NCBI GenBank assembly: GCA_902775025.1
Contig: CACYKP010000015.1
Location: 1-64,000 of the forward strand
Source: an uncultured bacterium
GTDB taxonomy: Bacteria > Cyanobacteriota > Vampirovibrionia > Gastranaerophilales > Gastranaerophilaceae
Length of the DNA stretch: 64,000 nt
Direction of reading: 5' to 3'
In this document: piece by piece, positions 16,382 to 26,452 of the stretch
How positions within the stretch are numbered: position 1 is the first letter of the stretch
How the letters are laid out: each line of letters starts with the position of its first letter
Program-made: the position numbers and the translations under genes
The notes under the pieces: generated by a model
The model's database searches: none
Told to the model about the DNA's origin: nothing
The model's input: only the letters and a program-made list of their open reading frames with translations

Positions 16382-17236
16382 TTATACTTGCGGAAGTTCG
16401 TCTAAGATTAGTTTTCCCAGCCTTCCTTCCCTAAAGTCTTTTAGAACATAGATTGCAGTACGTTCAGTATCGGGATTATCTCCCCTTATTATCCAATTCC
16501 TGTGGGCTGCAATTGCTTCAAGGGTTAAATCTTCTGTTTTATAGTACTCTTTAATAAAATTACTATTTACCCCTTCCCCCAGCATTTCTAAAAGGGCTTT
16601 AGCGACAGGTTCAGGAGAGTATGCATTTTCTGAAACAGAGCTTACAAATGCAAGTTTTGTTGCCTGCAATTGGTCATCTTGACGAGTGGGAATAATCCCC
16701 GGAGTATCCAATAAGTCAAGTTTAGGGTTAATTCTAACCCATTGCTGCTGCCTTGTAACACCTGCTTTAGCTCCGATTTTTGCCTTTGATGAACGTGTAA
16801 GTTTATTTATAACGCTTGATTTACCAACATTAGGCATCCCGACAACCATCGCTCTTGCAGGTCTTCTTAGAAGCCCTTTTGCTATAAGAACTTGAATTTT
16901 AGGTTCGGAAAGTTCTACTGCAGTTTTTACGACAGTATTCAAATCATTGTTACCCTTCGCCTCCGTAACAATAACTTTGCATTTTGTACTTTCTTTTAAA
17001 TATTCACACCATTTGGCAAGTTCATTTTTATCAACTAAATCAGCTTTATTCAACAAAAGAAGCCTTGGTTTATCTCCCAAAAGCTTCTCTATGTTATCAT
17101 AACTACTTGATAAAGGTATCCTTGCATCTCGTACCTCTATAATCACATCAACAAGGTTTAGTTTTTCCTTTAACTGACGTTCCGCCTTTGCTATGTGCCC
17201 TGGGTACCAGTGAATATGAACCTTATCTTTTTTCAA
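16382..17236 (-). CDS. rbgA: Ribosome biogenesis GTPase RbgA (YlqF)
   Basis: A circularly permuted GTPase that matures the 50S subunit. 284 residues. The G4 motif NKADL precedes G1 (GMPNVGKSSVINKL) and G3 (DTPG), which is the YlqF order. The opening IHWYPGHIAKAERQL and the C-terminal RNA-binding segment containing RGDNPDTERTAIYVLKDFREG are family hallmarks. The start is a TTG, five bases after AAGGA. It overlaps the end of rplS by 14 bases, so the two are translationally coupled and co-transcribed. Confidence 0.94.
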   Translation of the reverse strand: MKKDKVHIHWYPGHIAKAERQLKEKLNLVDVIIEVRDARIPLSSSYDNIEKLLGDKPRLLLLNKADLVDKNELAKWCEYLKESTKCKVIVTEAKGNNDLNTVVKTAVELSEPKIQVLIAKGLLRRPARAMVVGMPNVGKSSVINKLTRSSKAKIGAKAGVTRQQQWVRINPKLDLLDTPGIIPTRQDDQLQATKLAFVSSVSENAYSPEPVAKALLEMLGEGVNSNFIKEYYKTEDLTLEAIAAHRNWIIRGDNPDTERTAIYVLKDFREGRLGKLILDELPQV

Positions 17237-17576
17237 TTTTTTCCTTAATTCTTGTTGCTTTACCTGAACGTTCTCTTAAGTAGTATAATTTAGCACGTTT
17301 AACATCACCTTTTCTTTGAATCGTAATTTTGTCAATACGCGGAGAATATACTAAGAATACACGTTCAACACCAACACCTTGGAATACTTTTCTTACTGTA
17401 ATTGTTTTGTTAATACCTGAACCGTGTTGAGCGATAACAGTACCTTCATAAGCCTGAAGTCTTTCTTTGTTACCTTCAATGATTTTTACGGAAACTCTAA
17501 CTGTATCACCTGTGTTGATTTCAGGTAATTCACGAGTTGTGTATTCAGATTCTAAATTTTTAATAATCGGATTCAT
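17223..17576 (-). CDS. rplS: 50S ribosomal protein L19
   Basis: Large-subunit protein of 117 residues at the 30S interface. Diagnostic stretches are GDTVRVSVKIIEGNKERLQAYEGTVIA, TVRKVFQGVGVERVFLVYSP and KRAKLYYLRERSGKATRIKE. It is the first gene of the rplS-rbgA pair, divergent from the giant flagellin. A GGAATAG site lies a few bases before the ATG. Confidence 0.97.
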   Translation of the reverse strand: MNPIIKNLESEYTTRELPEINTGDTVRVSVKIIEGNKERLQAYEGTVIAQHGSGINKTITVRKVFQGVGVERVFLVYSPRIDKITIQRKGDVKRAKLYYLRERSGKATRIKEKIEKR

Positions 17577-17732
17577 TTTTGCTATTCCTTATATTTTGAC
17601 TACTGTACATATAAAACAATCTTAAATAAAACAGGAGTAAATGTAAAGGGGGAAAAATATAATAGAGGTAAAATGTTAAATTTTGTAACAATTCTGAAAA
17701 GCATATTAGTACATGTGTTACAGGTTTGTAAA

Positions 17733-17840
17733 CATGTGGAACATGACAAATGTAAAGCGTATAATACTCAAAGGATTGATATGTTATCACGTATAGTAAA
17801 GAAGTTAAAATGGTGTAATGTATATGTTCACGGAACATAT
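17733..17840 (+). promoter_or_regulatory. Flagellin leader with two GGA hairpins (candidate CsrA sites)
   Basis: The 391-base spacer before the flagellin gene holds CATGT-GGA-ACATG (17733-17745), a 5-bp stem with GGA as loop, and an 8-bp hairpin ATATGTTC-ACG-GAACATAT (17822-17840) whose ACGGA spans loop and stem. The ribosome-binding site is GGGAGG (17957-17962). GGA in hairpin loops plus a GGA in the ribosome-binding site is the known layout of CsrA-repressed flagellin mRNAs. A TATAAT lies at 17760-17765. No FliA-type promoter was found here. Confidence 0.5.
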
Positions 17841-17967
17841 TTTACTTCTCACGCAAAGGAAAGCAGAGAAGCATTTGTTATGCCTAAAAGAGATTATCAA
17901 CCACAAGTATCAATCCCAAAATCAATCCTTTGTTTATTAAGAAATGGCTTGAGTTTGGGAGGTTTAT

Positions 17968-20900
17968 ATGGTAAGCATTAATACAAACCTCTCATCATTC
18001 TTAGTAAAACAGCAATTGTCCAGTTCAACAAGGTCGCTAAATCAAGCCATTGAACGTATGACAACAGGCTTTAAAGTCAATCACTCCTCAGATAACGCTG
18101 CAAATTATGCCATAATACAAAACATGGATAAAAACATCAACGCTTATGATGTAGCTGCAGACAATGTTGCAATGGGTTCAGATTTTGCTGCGGTTGCAGA
18201 TGATGCACTTACTCTGGTAAGTTCTCATATGCAAAGAATCAAAGATTTGCTGACTCAAGCTTCTAACGGAACTTACGGAGAAGATTCAAGAAAAGCTATT
18301 CAAGCTGAAGTAGATTCTCGTTTAGACGAAATTAACAGAATTTTTAAATCTACGGAATACAATGGAATTAATCTTTTTAACAGTGCAATTCTGCCTTCTA
18401 CTTTGAATGTAAAAATTGGTGATATAAATTTAAAAGCAGGTTCTTTTAATGTTAACGTCGGTGGTGCTGATTTTACTGTTAATATTACAAATGACGACAG
18501 TTTGTATTCCATTATTTCAAAATTGAATGCCATAGGAGTTGATGCTGATTTTAATGAAGAATCAGGAGTTTTAACCGTTGAACTTGATCCGAACAAAATC
18601 ACAGATAATGGTACAGGATTTGTTTCAGTTTTAGGTCTTGATAAAACTGACGGTTATCTTGCAGAGAATTTAAAAACAACAGAAGTTTACACTATACTTG
18701 AATCTGCAAATGCGAACACTCAAACAATTATAGATTCTGAAGGACACGAAACCTACGATGCGATATCGGTAGATGCTACAATTAATGAATTATTTAATAA
18801 ATTATGGACTCACCAAATCTCAGGTAATATTAATTCTAACGGAGTTGTAACTTTTAATTCCACAAACGGAAATCGTATTAGCGGAGCATTAGCAGAACAA
18901 TTGGGAATTAACGTTGATGTTGTTGATACGATATACACAGGTTTAACAGTTAACACGACTAATACGCTTAAGCACTCATTTATATCAAATGCAAACTCTA
19001 ATACGACTTTGGACAAATTAGGAGTTCAAGCAGGAGAAAAACTTGTTGTTAAAAATACGGAAGGAAATGAGATATATTCTTTCACGGCAGACAATTCATC
19101 AATCCAAAACACAACACTCGGTGAACTGTTCAATAATATTGTTGATGCAGGTTATTTATCAAATGTATCCGTAAATAACGGTGTAGTATCTATTACGTCG
19201 GACGTCAACAACTATGTAACAGGCTCTATCGCAGACCGTTTCGGAATTAAAATCACTCAAAACGATAACGCTACTTCTGTAGGAATAAGCCAAACAAGTT
19301 CTGATGCAGTTATTTTTAACAAAATATCTGACGCAAACAGCAATACAACTCTTGCAGAATTAGGAATAGCAAACGGTGAAACATTTATAATAAATAATAA
19401 CTCAGGAGAAGAGCTTTACAAATTTACCGCCGATAACATATCAATCCAAAACACTACAATCGGCGATTTTCTCAATGACCTCGTCAACGAAGGTTATTTG
19501 ACAAGCGCAAATATTACTGACGGGGTCATTTCTCTTTCTTCAAATGTAAACAACTACGCTGCAGGAAGCATTGCTAACAGATTAGGTATCGGAGTTAAAA
19601 CAACACGCACAACCGAAACCGTTATATACGATCAAACAAGTTCAAGTGCCGTTACGTATGTAGAAACATTATTGGCGGATAAAACATCTACCCTTGCCGA
19701 TATTGGAATACAAGCCGGAGACACATTAGTAATCCGAAATAATTCCGGCGCTGAGGTGTATGAGTTTGTTGCGGATAATAACACTATTCAAAACACTTCT
19801 ATAGATGACTTTTTTGGAAGTTTTGTAAATTACGGTTATTTATCAAGCGCAGACATTACAAACGGCGTATTATCAATATCTTCTTACATGAACAACTATG
19901 TTACAGGTACAATAGCTGACAAGTTAGGAATTACAGTTAACACAGAAAGTGTATCCGAAACATTCGTATCTGACGTTACAAGCTCCTCTCCTATTTCATA
20001 CAGAGTTTCAGGTTTAATCGACGGCGACACAAAATTAAAAGATATCGGTATTCAAAGCGGAGACTCTCTTGATGTATACAACCAAGACGGTATTGTTATG
20101 ACAAGATTTACCGCTTACGATTCATATCTTAATACAAAAACTTTAAATGATGTATTTGACAGTTTAAGCAGCTATGTTAATGCAAACATCTCAAACGGTG
20201 AAATATCAGTATCTTCTGATGAGTATTACTATCTGGGAGGTGCTATTGCAAACAGATTAGGAATATCACCTGTTCAGCAAAGAGTTAATGTAACCTCTGC
20301 AATCTCTCAAACAAGTTCTGATAAAATAACTTACAATAAAACCGGCCTGATAGAGAATGGCGTTTCTCTTGCAAGCACGGGAATTGAAGAAGGCGACACA
20401 CTATCGGTAAGAGATAATGACGGAAATATTATTTACACATATTCGGCAACGGAGTATTCTATTCAAAATGATACAATTGATGGTGTTTTTGATTACATTA
20501 ACAGAATGGGATATATTAGCAATTTCTCTTTATCAAATGGTGTCATTTCTGTATCTTCGTCTGACAATAATTATTTAACAGGCAGCATCGCAGATAAATT
20601 CAACATTGGCGTAAACTCCGAATACAGAACCGAAACAGCGGCAATCACAGCAACCAGCGCATCAGCAGTAGCAGGATTGAATTACTATACAACATTAGAA
20701 GATTTAGGGCTTCCGAACGCATCTTTTGTAGTTCGCAATCAAAACGGGCTTGAAACAATATCAGTAAGCTCTACTGATTATATTCGTTCGGCATTAGTAG
20801 GTGCAGGATTAGAGGTTGATATATCAGGAAATAAAATTACAATTAGCGGCGGTGTAAACAATTATATACAAAGCATGTCGTCCGGTTTGGCCGCTGCTTT

Positions 20901-23358
20901 AAAAATACAGGTCGGAGAAGGTAAAACTTATGAAGAGCAAAATAATATCTATCACACAAATACCGATTCTTCACCAATAAGCTGTACCGGTTCTTATTCA
21001 ATGACAGAACGTTCGACATTGCATGATATTACAGGTGTGAACAGTGCATCGGTTACGTTGGATAATGGTACGGTAATTACACTTGGTTCTGATGATTCTG
21101 TTTATGACAAGCTAAATTCTTATCTGAGCGTAGATATATACAACGGAAATATTACCATCAGCGGGAAAGGCGGTCGTTCATTAAAAGATATGACACCCGC
21201 TTTTGCTAATGCATTAAAAATAGAAGTTGGCGAAGGTAAAACTTATAGCGTATCCAATCCGCTTTATTATGTTAACCCTTCATCATCTCCGAGAACAGTT
21301 GAAAAAACTTATACGCTTACTAACTCTTCAACATTATCAGATCTTGGTTTAACCGGTGCATCTTTCACTATGAATAACGGAACAACAATTAATATCAACT
21401 CTTCTGATTCAATATATTCAAAATTAAGATCTGCCGGCCTTGATGCTGAATTAGTAAACGGTGAGTTATCTATATCGGGGGACAATTCTAAATACATAAA
21501 ATCAATGACTCCTGAGCTTGCCGAAAAATTGAATATTCAAATAGGTAACGGTTATAACTATGAAATAAACAGCTACGAATTACACACAAATTCTAATTCT
21601 GCAACACAAAAAGTAGAGAACACTATTACTTTAGATACAGAAACTACTCTTATTAATTTCGGAATTAACAGAGCTTCCGTTACACTTGATAACGGTAACA
21701 TAGTAAACATAAACACCAATGATTCTATTTACTCAAAATTAACAAACGCAGGATTAGATGTAAGTATTAATAACGGTAAAATTACAATCACCGGCGGCGG
21801 TGAACATTATTTAAAAAGTATGAGTGCTAATTTAAAAGATGTACTTAAAATAGAAGCAGGAGAAGGTAAATCTTATCAAATCAATACTTCAGACCTGCAT
21901 ACAAATACTCCTTCCGCTACGCAAAAAGTAAGAACAACTTCAACGATTACAACCTCAACTACTCTTGGTGATTTCGGTTTAAATAACGCAACTGTTACTT
22001 TAGGTGATAATACTACTGTTACGATTAAAGCAAACGATACAATTTATACTAAGCTGCACGATTCCGGCTTGGATATGCGTATTGGTTTAGACGGAAAAAT
22101 TTCTTTATCAGGAATTGGTGATAACTTTATAAAAGATATGTCATCAAATCTTGCTAATATTCTTCATATACAAGTCGGAGAAAATAAAACATATTCTGTT
22201 AACCACGATATAACTTATTCAAATACTAATTCTAAAACCCAAACATATTTATCTACCGCAACATTAACATCAGCAAACTCATCTACATACAGAATGAGTG
22301 ATTGGGGTCTGAATACAAACAGTAAAATTTATACAAATAATGTTGCTATTACAATAAACAAAAGCGATAAAATTAGTGATGTTATAACTAAGTTGGGTGA
22401 AGCAGGTATTAGAGCGAGCGTAAATAATGAAAACGGAACATTAAAAATTGAAAACTCAAATAACAACTACATCACCTCAGTTGATTCTGCTCTTAAAAAT
22501 GTTTTAGGAATAGAAGTCGGAGAAGGAAAAACATATAATTCAACAACTGTTACGCACCGTTCCGATACAACTTCTAAAATATTACAAGAAAACATTAAAC
22601 ATACAATAAGACATGATGCAACAGAAAGCACATTATTAAAAGATTTTAATAAAGATAACTTAAATATTGAAGGTGATTTGGTATTTGACTTTGCTGACGG
22701 ACAAAAAACAGTAAAAATCACATCAAAAGATACAATCGCATCGTTCATAGACAAGCTTAAAGAAATCGGCATTAAAGCAATTTTCAAAGACCAAGCTCTA
22801 TCAATAAGCGGTAATAAAAACAGCGTTTTATTACTCGACAGCTCTTCAAGCACAACTTCATACTTAGCAGAACTCCTTGGACTTGAATACAAAAACACAC
22901 TTGAAGGAATTACAAGCAGCAACGATATAAACGCACTTGCTGATTCAATTTATGCGGAAAAATTTAACACTCCAAACTTATTATGCATACAAGCGGGTAT
23001 ACACGGTAATGAACACGACATGATAAGTATGGATATGAGTTTAAAACTAGGCAGAGTTTCCTTCAAGACCTCCGACCCGATAAGTGCATCAAAAGGTTTG
23101 GATAAAATTGATCAACTTATCTCTCAAATTAGCGCAAAACAAACAGAATACGGAGCGTTCTCTAATCGTATGGAAAGTGCAGCTGAATCTATTACAGTAT
23201 CACTTCAAAACCTTGTTTCTTCAAAATCAACTCTTCAAGATGCTGATATTGCAGTTGAATCAAGTAATTATATAAGAGCTCAAATCCTGCAGCAAGCTGC
23301 AGCAACGCTTCTTGCTACGGCAAACCAAATTCCTGCAATTGCGATACAGTTAATTTAA
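17968..23358 (+). CDS. Giant flagellin with tandem-repeat central region
   Basis: A 1796-residue flagellin, several times the usual 300-500. The N-terminus is canonical D0/D1 (SINTNLSSFLVKQQLSSSTRSLNQAIERMTTG...AANYAIIQNM) and so is the C-terminus (NRMESAAESITVSLQNLVSSKSTLQDADIAVESSNYIRAQILQQAAATLLATANQIPAIAIQLI). Between them lie two repeat families: five units of about 114 residues (from about 345, 459, 573, 687 and 798; theme TLAELGIANGETF...NNYVTGSIADRLGI) and about seven of about 105 residues (from about 905 on; theme TLxDFGLNxASVTLDNG...DSIYSKLxxAGLDV). The second theme resembles flagellin hook-IN motifs. It is secreted through the flagellar apparatus; GGGAGG precedes the ATG. Control by CsrA/FliW is inferred. 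Confidence 0.9.
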   Translation: MVSINTNLSSFLVKQQLSSSTRSLNQAIERMTTGFKVNHSSDNAANYAIIQNMDKNINAYDVAADNVAMGSDFAAVADDALTLVSSHMQRIKDLLTQASNGTYGEDSRKAIQAEVDSRLDEINRIFKSTEYNGINLFNSAILPSTLNVKIGDINLKAGSFNVNVGGADFTVNITNDDSLYSIISKLNAIGVDADFNEESGVLTVELDPNKITDNGTGFVSVLGLDKTDGYLAENLKTTEVYTILESANANTQTIIDSEGHETYDAISVDATINELFNKLWTHQISGNINSNGVVTFNSTNGNRISGALAEQLGINVDVVDTIYTGLTVNTTNTLKHSFISNANSNTTLDKLGVQAGEKLVVKNTEGNEIYSFTADNSSIQNTTLGELFNNIVDAGYLSNVSVNNGVVSITSDVNNYVTGSIADRFGIKITQNDNATSVGISQTSSDAVIFNKISDANSNTTLAELGIANGETFIINNNSGEELYKFTADNISIQNTTIGDFLNDLVNEGYLTSANITDGVISLSSNVNNYAAGSIANRLGIGVKTTRTTETVIYDQTSSSAVTYVETLLADKTSTLADIGIQAGDTLVIRNNSGAEVYEFVADNNTIQNTSIDDFFGSFVNYGYLSSADITNGVLSISSYMNNYVTGTIADKLGITVNTESVSETFVSDVTSSSPISYRVSGLIDGDTKLKDIGIQSGDSLDVYNQDGIVMTRFTAYDSYLNTKTLNDVFDSLSSYVNANISNGEISVSSDEYYYLGGAIANRLGISPVQQRVNVTSAISQTSSDKITYNKTGLIENGVSLASTGIEEGDTLSVRDNDGNIIYTYSATEYSIQNDTIDGVFDYINRMGYISNFSLSNGVISVSSSDNNYLTGSIADKFNIGVNSEYRTETAAITATSASAVAGLNYYTTLEDLGLPNASFVVRNQNGLETISVSSTDYIRSALVGAGLEVDISGNKITISGGVNNYIQSMSSGLAAALKIQVGEGKTYEEQNNIYHTNTDSSPISCTGSYSMTERSTLHDITGVNSASVTLDNGTVITLGSDDSVYDKLNSYLSVDIYNGNITISGKGGRSLKDMTPAFANALKIEVGEGKTYSVSNPLYYVNPSSSPRTVEKTYTLTNSSTLSDLGLTGASFTMNNGTTININSSDSIYSKLRSAGLDAELVNGELSISGDNSKYIKSMTPELAEKLNIQIGNGYNYEINSYELHTNSNSATQKVENTITLDTETTLINFGINRASVTLDNGNIVNINTNDSIYSKLTNAGLDVSINNGKITITGGGEHYLKSMSANLKDVLKIEAGEGKSYQINTSDLHTNTPSATQKVRTTSTITTSTTLGDFGLNNATVTLGDNTTVTIKANDTIYTKLHDSGLDMRIGLDGKISLSGIGDNFIKDMSSNLANILHIQVGENKTYSVNHDITYSNTNSKTQTYLSTATLTSANSSTYRMSDWGLNTNSKIYTNNVAITINKSDKISDVITKLGEAGIRASVNNENGTLKIENSNNNYITSVDSALKNVLGIEVGEGKTYNSTTVTHRSDTTSKILQENIKHTIRHDATESTLLKDFNKDNLNIEGDLVFDFADGQKTVKITSKDTIASFIDKLKEIGIKAIFKDQALSISGNKNSVLLLDSSSSTTSYLAELLGLEYKNTLEGITSSNDINALADSIYAEKFNTPNLLCIQAGIHGNEHDMISMDMSLKLGRVSFKTSDPISASKGLDKIDQLISQISAKQTEYGAFSNRMESAAESITVSLQNLVSSKSTLQDADIAVESSNYIRAQILQQAAATLLATANQIPAIAIQLI
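19000..22800 (+). repeat. Tandem domain repeats inside the flagellin gene
   Basis: About 342-bp units (five) pass into about 315-bp units (about seven). Recurring anchors are SIQNTTI..F, NNYVTGSIADRFGI, GEGKTYSVN and DSIYSKL. DNA identity between units is modest, so the array is old or diversified rather than freshly amplified. Each unit would add one outward domain to the filament subunit. Confidence 0.8.
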
Positions 23359-23661
23359 AATACTGATAAAATTTTTTTCATATAAAATATTGATAATTTT
23401 ATTTAGTGAATTTAAAACTATTTCATAATCGACTTCTTCATATTCTGATAAAATTTGTGCAAAGACTTCGCAAATTTTTAATTCTTTGTTCTTTGCAAGT
23501 ATTTTTATTAATTTTTCAGATTCACTATTTCCAATCCAAAATTCATCATTTATCGTGTCTATTAAGATTATTGAACCACCGTTAAAATTATGTTCAAATC
23601 TTATTGCAATATTTTTTCCTAAGGAAATAACAGATTCAGAGGTTAAATCGTTATTGTTCAT
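23350..23661 (-). CDS. PqqD-like RiPP recognition protein
   Basis: 103 residues resembling the PqqD winged-helix fold that holds RiPP leader peptides for a radical SAM enzyme. It has a beta-hairpin region (NIAIRFEHNFNGGSIILIDTINDEFWIGN) followed by helices (SESEKLIKILAKNKELKICEVFAQIL and EIVLNSLNKIINILYEKNFI). Its start overlaps the end of the radical SAM gene by 11 bases, indicating translational coupling. It is the third gene of the precursor-maturase-PqqD operon, and its last bases overlap the converging flagellin stop. Confidence 0.72.
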   Translation of the reverse strand: MNNNDLTSESVISLGKNIAIRFEHNFNGGSIILIDTINDEFWIGNSESEKLIKILAKNKELKICEVFAQILSEYEEVDYEIVLNSLNKIINILYEKNFISILN

Positions 23662-24865
23662 TTTGCTCTCCCAAAGTATTAAAGTAACTGCACTCTATTC
23701 CGGGCGCATTTAGTGTCCCATATTTAATAAATGCTCTGTACGGGCATCCGCTCAAACATAGTTGAATATATTTGCATTTTTTACATAGATGGTTGTCTAT
23801 CAGTCTTGGCTGAAACATTGGTGTTGTAAATCTGTTTTTCCATATTTCGTCAAAAGAATTATTTTTAATATTACCTATAATAACATCATTAATATTACAT
23901 TCATAACAAAGGGCAATATTCCCGTTTGCAAATAGTGCTGCTTGTTCGTGATGTTTTTTGCAATGAAAATTTTGCCTTGAAAAAGTTTTTTCTGATAGTT
24001 TTTTATCTAACAAATTTTGCCCTTTTTCAAATTTTAAAAAATCAGGTATTTTTATACAAGGTATTAATAACTGTACTTCGGTTTTTGAATATATATCATA
24101 GAGCTTTGAAATATTGTAAAACAAATTTTCTGTTGTTGGGATTAAATACTCTTGTTCTGAACTTTCTGCCGTAAATCTGCCAATATTTAACCTTTTAACT
24201 TTTAACTCTTTTGATAACAGATACATTTGCGGAATGTAATCTGTATTAATGCTGTTTGCAGTTATTGCAATTTCAACATTTAATTTATTTTTCACCAGAT
24301 ATTTTATGCTATTTATGACTTTGTTAAATACTCCCTTCCCTCGGATTTCGTCATTAATTTCAGCCTCCGGAGCTTCTAAACTCACTTGAATAATATCATG
24401 TCTTGTTAGATATTTGCCAAGTTTTTTTGCAATATCTTCTGATATGAGAGTTCCGTTTGTAACAAGTTTAACGGTTATAGAGTGTTCTTTTAAATATTCG
24501 ATAATCTCAAAAATGTAAGGACAAGTAAAAATCTCACCGCCTGTGAGAATGCAGTATAGAATATTTGCATCTTCTACAAAAAATTTTAATTGTTCAAAAA
24601 GTTCTACTTTTGTTAAATCGTTATTAGTGTTATATTTTTCGGGATTATCGTTAAAAAAGCAATGCTTACATCTCAAATTGCAACCCGATGTAACTTGCAA
24701 AAACAATGTCCTTGGATAATGATGTATATAATCTTCTTTAGAACTGTATAAAATATCAAATACATCATTATATACATTACGTTCTATCTCTGAGGTTTGC
24801 TCCAGCAAGTTAAAACATTTTTCTACAACAGAATTGAAATCTTCAGTTAAGCTTTTCTTTGGCAC
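23651..24865 (-). CDS. Radical SAM/SPASM peptide maturase
   Basis: About 404 residues. The radical SAM motif SGCNLRCKHC supplies the Cys-x3-Cys-x2-Cys [4Fe-4S] ligands (about Cys62/66/69), and LTGGEIF is the SAM-binding GGE motif. The C-terminal SPASM domain carries further cysteines (FHCKKHH, ALCYECN, HLCKKCKYIQLCLSGCPYR) for auxiliary clusters. Such enzymes form thioether or C-C crosslinks in RiPP precursors. The start is placed at GTG, which overlaps the precursor stop as TAGTG; a TTG seven codons upstream is the alternative. Its neighbours are the Cys-containing precursor and a PqqD-like protein. Confidence 0.88.
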   Translation of the reverse strand: MPKKSLTEDFNSVVEKCFNLLEQTSEIERNVYNDVFDILYSSKEDYIHHYPRTLFLQVTSGCNLRCKHCFFNDNPEKYNTNNDLTKVELFEQLKFFVEDANILYCILTGGEIFTCPYIFEIIEYLKEHSITVKLVTNGTLISEDIAKKLGKYLTRHDIIQVSLEAPEAEINDEIRGKGVFNKVINSIKYLVKNKLNVEIAITANSINTDYIPQMYLLSKELKVKRLNIGRFTAESSEQEYLIPTTENLFYNISKLYDIYSKTEVQLLIPCIKIPDFLKFEKGQNLLDKKLSEKTFSRQNFHCKKHHEQAALFANGNIALCYECNINDVIIGNIKNNSFDEIWKNRFTTPMFQPRLIDNHLCKKCKYIQLCLSGCPYRAFIKYGTLNAPGIECSYFNTLGEQNEQ

Positions 24866-25089
24866 TACCCAACTACTTCCATACAAAAATCAGAGCAAGG
24901 TTCATATTTAGGTTTGTTAGTTTTTGCCGCAGTTAGTGTATAAATTCCATTACCAAGAATAGCTATACCTGGAACTGCTTTTTGAGCCATTGTTTTTACA
25001 TCGGCTTTATTTGCAAATTTTGTGTTTGCTTTTGAATTTCTCAAAGTTTTTACAATTGGCTTTACTTCACTTAAACTAACTCTTAACAT
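24865..25089 (-). CDS. RiPP precursor peptide, C-terminal Cys-x3-Cys
   Basis: A 74-residue peptide. The basic leader (MLRVSLSEVKPIVKTLRNSKANTKFANKADVKTM) is followed by a glycine-containing segment (AVPGIAILGNGIYTL) and a tail ending EPCSDFCMEVVG with Cys65 and Cys69. Small size, position immediately ahead of a radical SAM-SPASM gene and a two-cysteine C-terminus mark it as the substrate. AAAGGA lies ten bases before the ATG; a GTG three codons earlier is possible. No protease or dedicated exporter is adjacent, so maturation beyond crosslinking is unknown. Confidence 0.75.
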   Translation of the reverse strand: MLRVSLSEVKPIVKTLRNSKANTKFANKADVKTMAQKAVPGIAILGNGIYTLTAAKTNKPKYEPCSDFCMEVVG

Positions 25090-25125
25090 AGCACACACAT
25101 CCTTTCTTTTTGTAGTTTTTTATTT

Positions 25126-25153
25126 ATTTTATGCGATAAAAATTTAATTGCAA
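25126..25153 (-). promoter_or_regulatory. Sigma-70 promoter of the RiPP operon
   Basis: TTGCAA, 16-base spacer, TAAAAT on the minus strand. The -10 element ends 36 bases before the precursor ATG. Confidence 0.6.
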
Positions 25154-25172
25154 GTGTAGGTTTTGACACACT

Positions 25173-25213
25173 AAAAAAGCGTTCAAACTTAAATTAAGTT
25201 TGAACGCTTTTTT
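25173..25213. terminator. Terminator between gap and the RiPP operon
   Basis: An 18-bp perfect stem (starting AAAAAAGCGTTCAAACTT) with a 5-base loop. The terminal A/T runs allow action on both strands. It isolates the RiPP operon from the upstream gap gene on the same strand. Confidence 0.85.
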
Positions 25214-25263
25214 AACTTTATTCTTCCCAGTGCCTTAGTAACCTACAGCACTAGTGCTTTCAA

Positions 25264-26283
<1,020 letters not shown>

Positions 26284-26452
26284 TTATTAGTAAAACTTTC
26301 TCTTAACATTTCAATCGTAATAAAAACATAGGGGTAAATCAAGGGGATAATAATTATATAAACATTAATTTTTTGTTAATTTGTTTTGTTGATAAAAAAG
26401 TTTTTGTTGGTAAGATATCTATATTGATATAGGAATTAAGAGGGAAGATTTA

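Noticed and set aside
17673-17981. 102-codon plus-strand frame overlapping the flagellin start
   Set aside because: It has no ribosome-binding site, an unusual Cys/His-rich composition, and spans the hairpins and ribosome-binding site of the flagellin leader, so it is more likely untranslated leader.
19000-22800. CRISPR-like periodic repeats
   Set aside because: Periods are 315-342 bp, protein-coding and diverged; no short palindromic repeats with unique spacers exist in the window.
17968-23358. Reading the repeat-rich protein as an adhesin or S-layer protein
   Set aside because: Both ends are unmistakable flagellin D0/D1 sequences and fliW/csrA are present.
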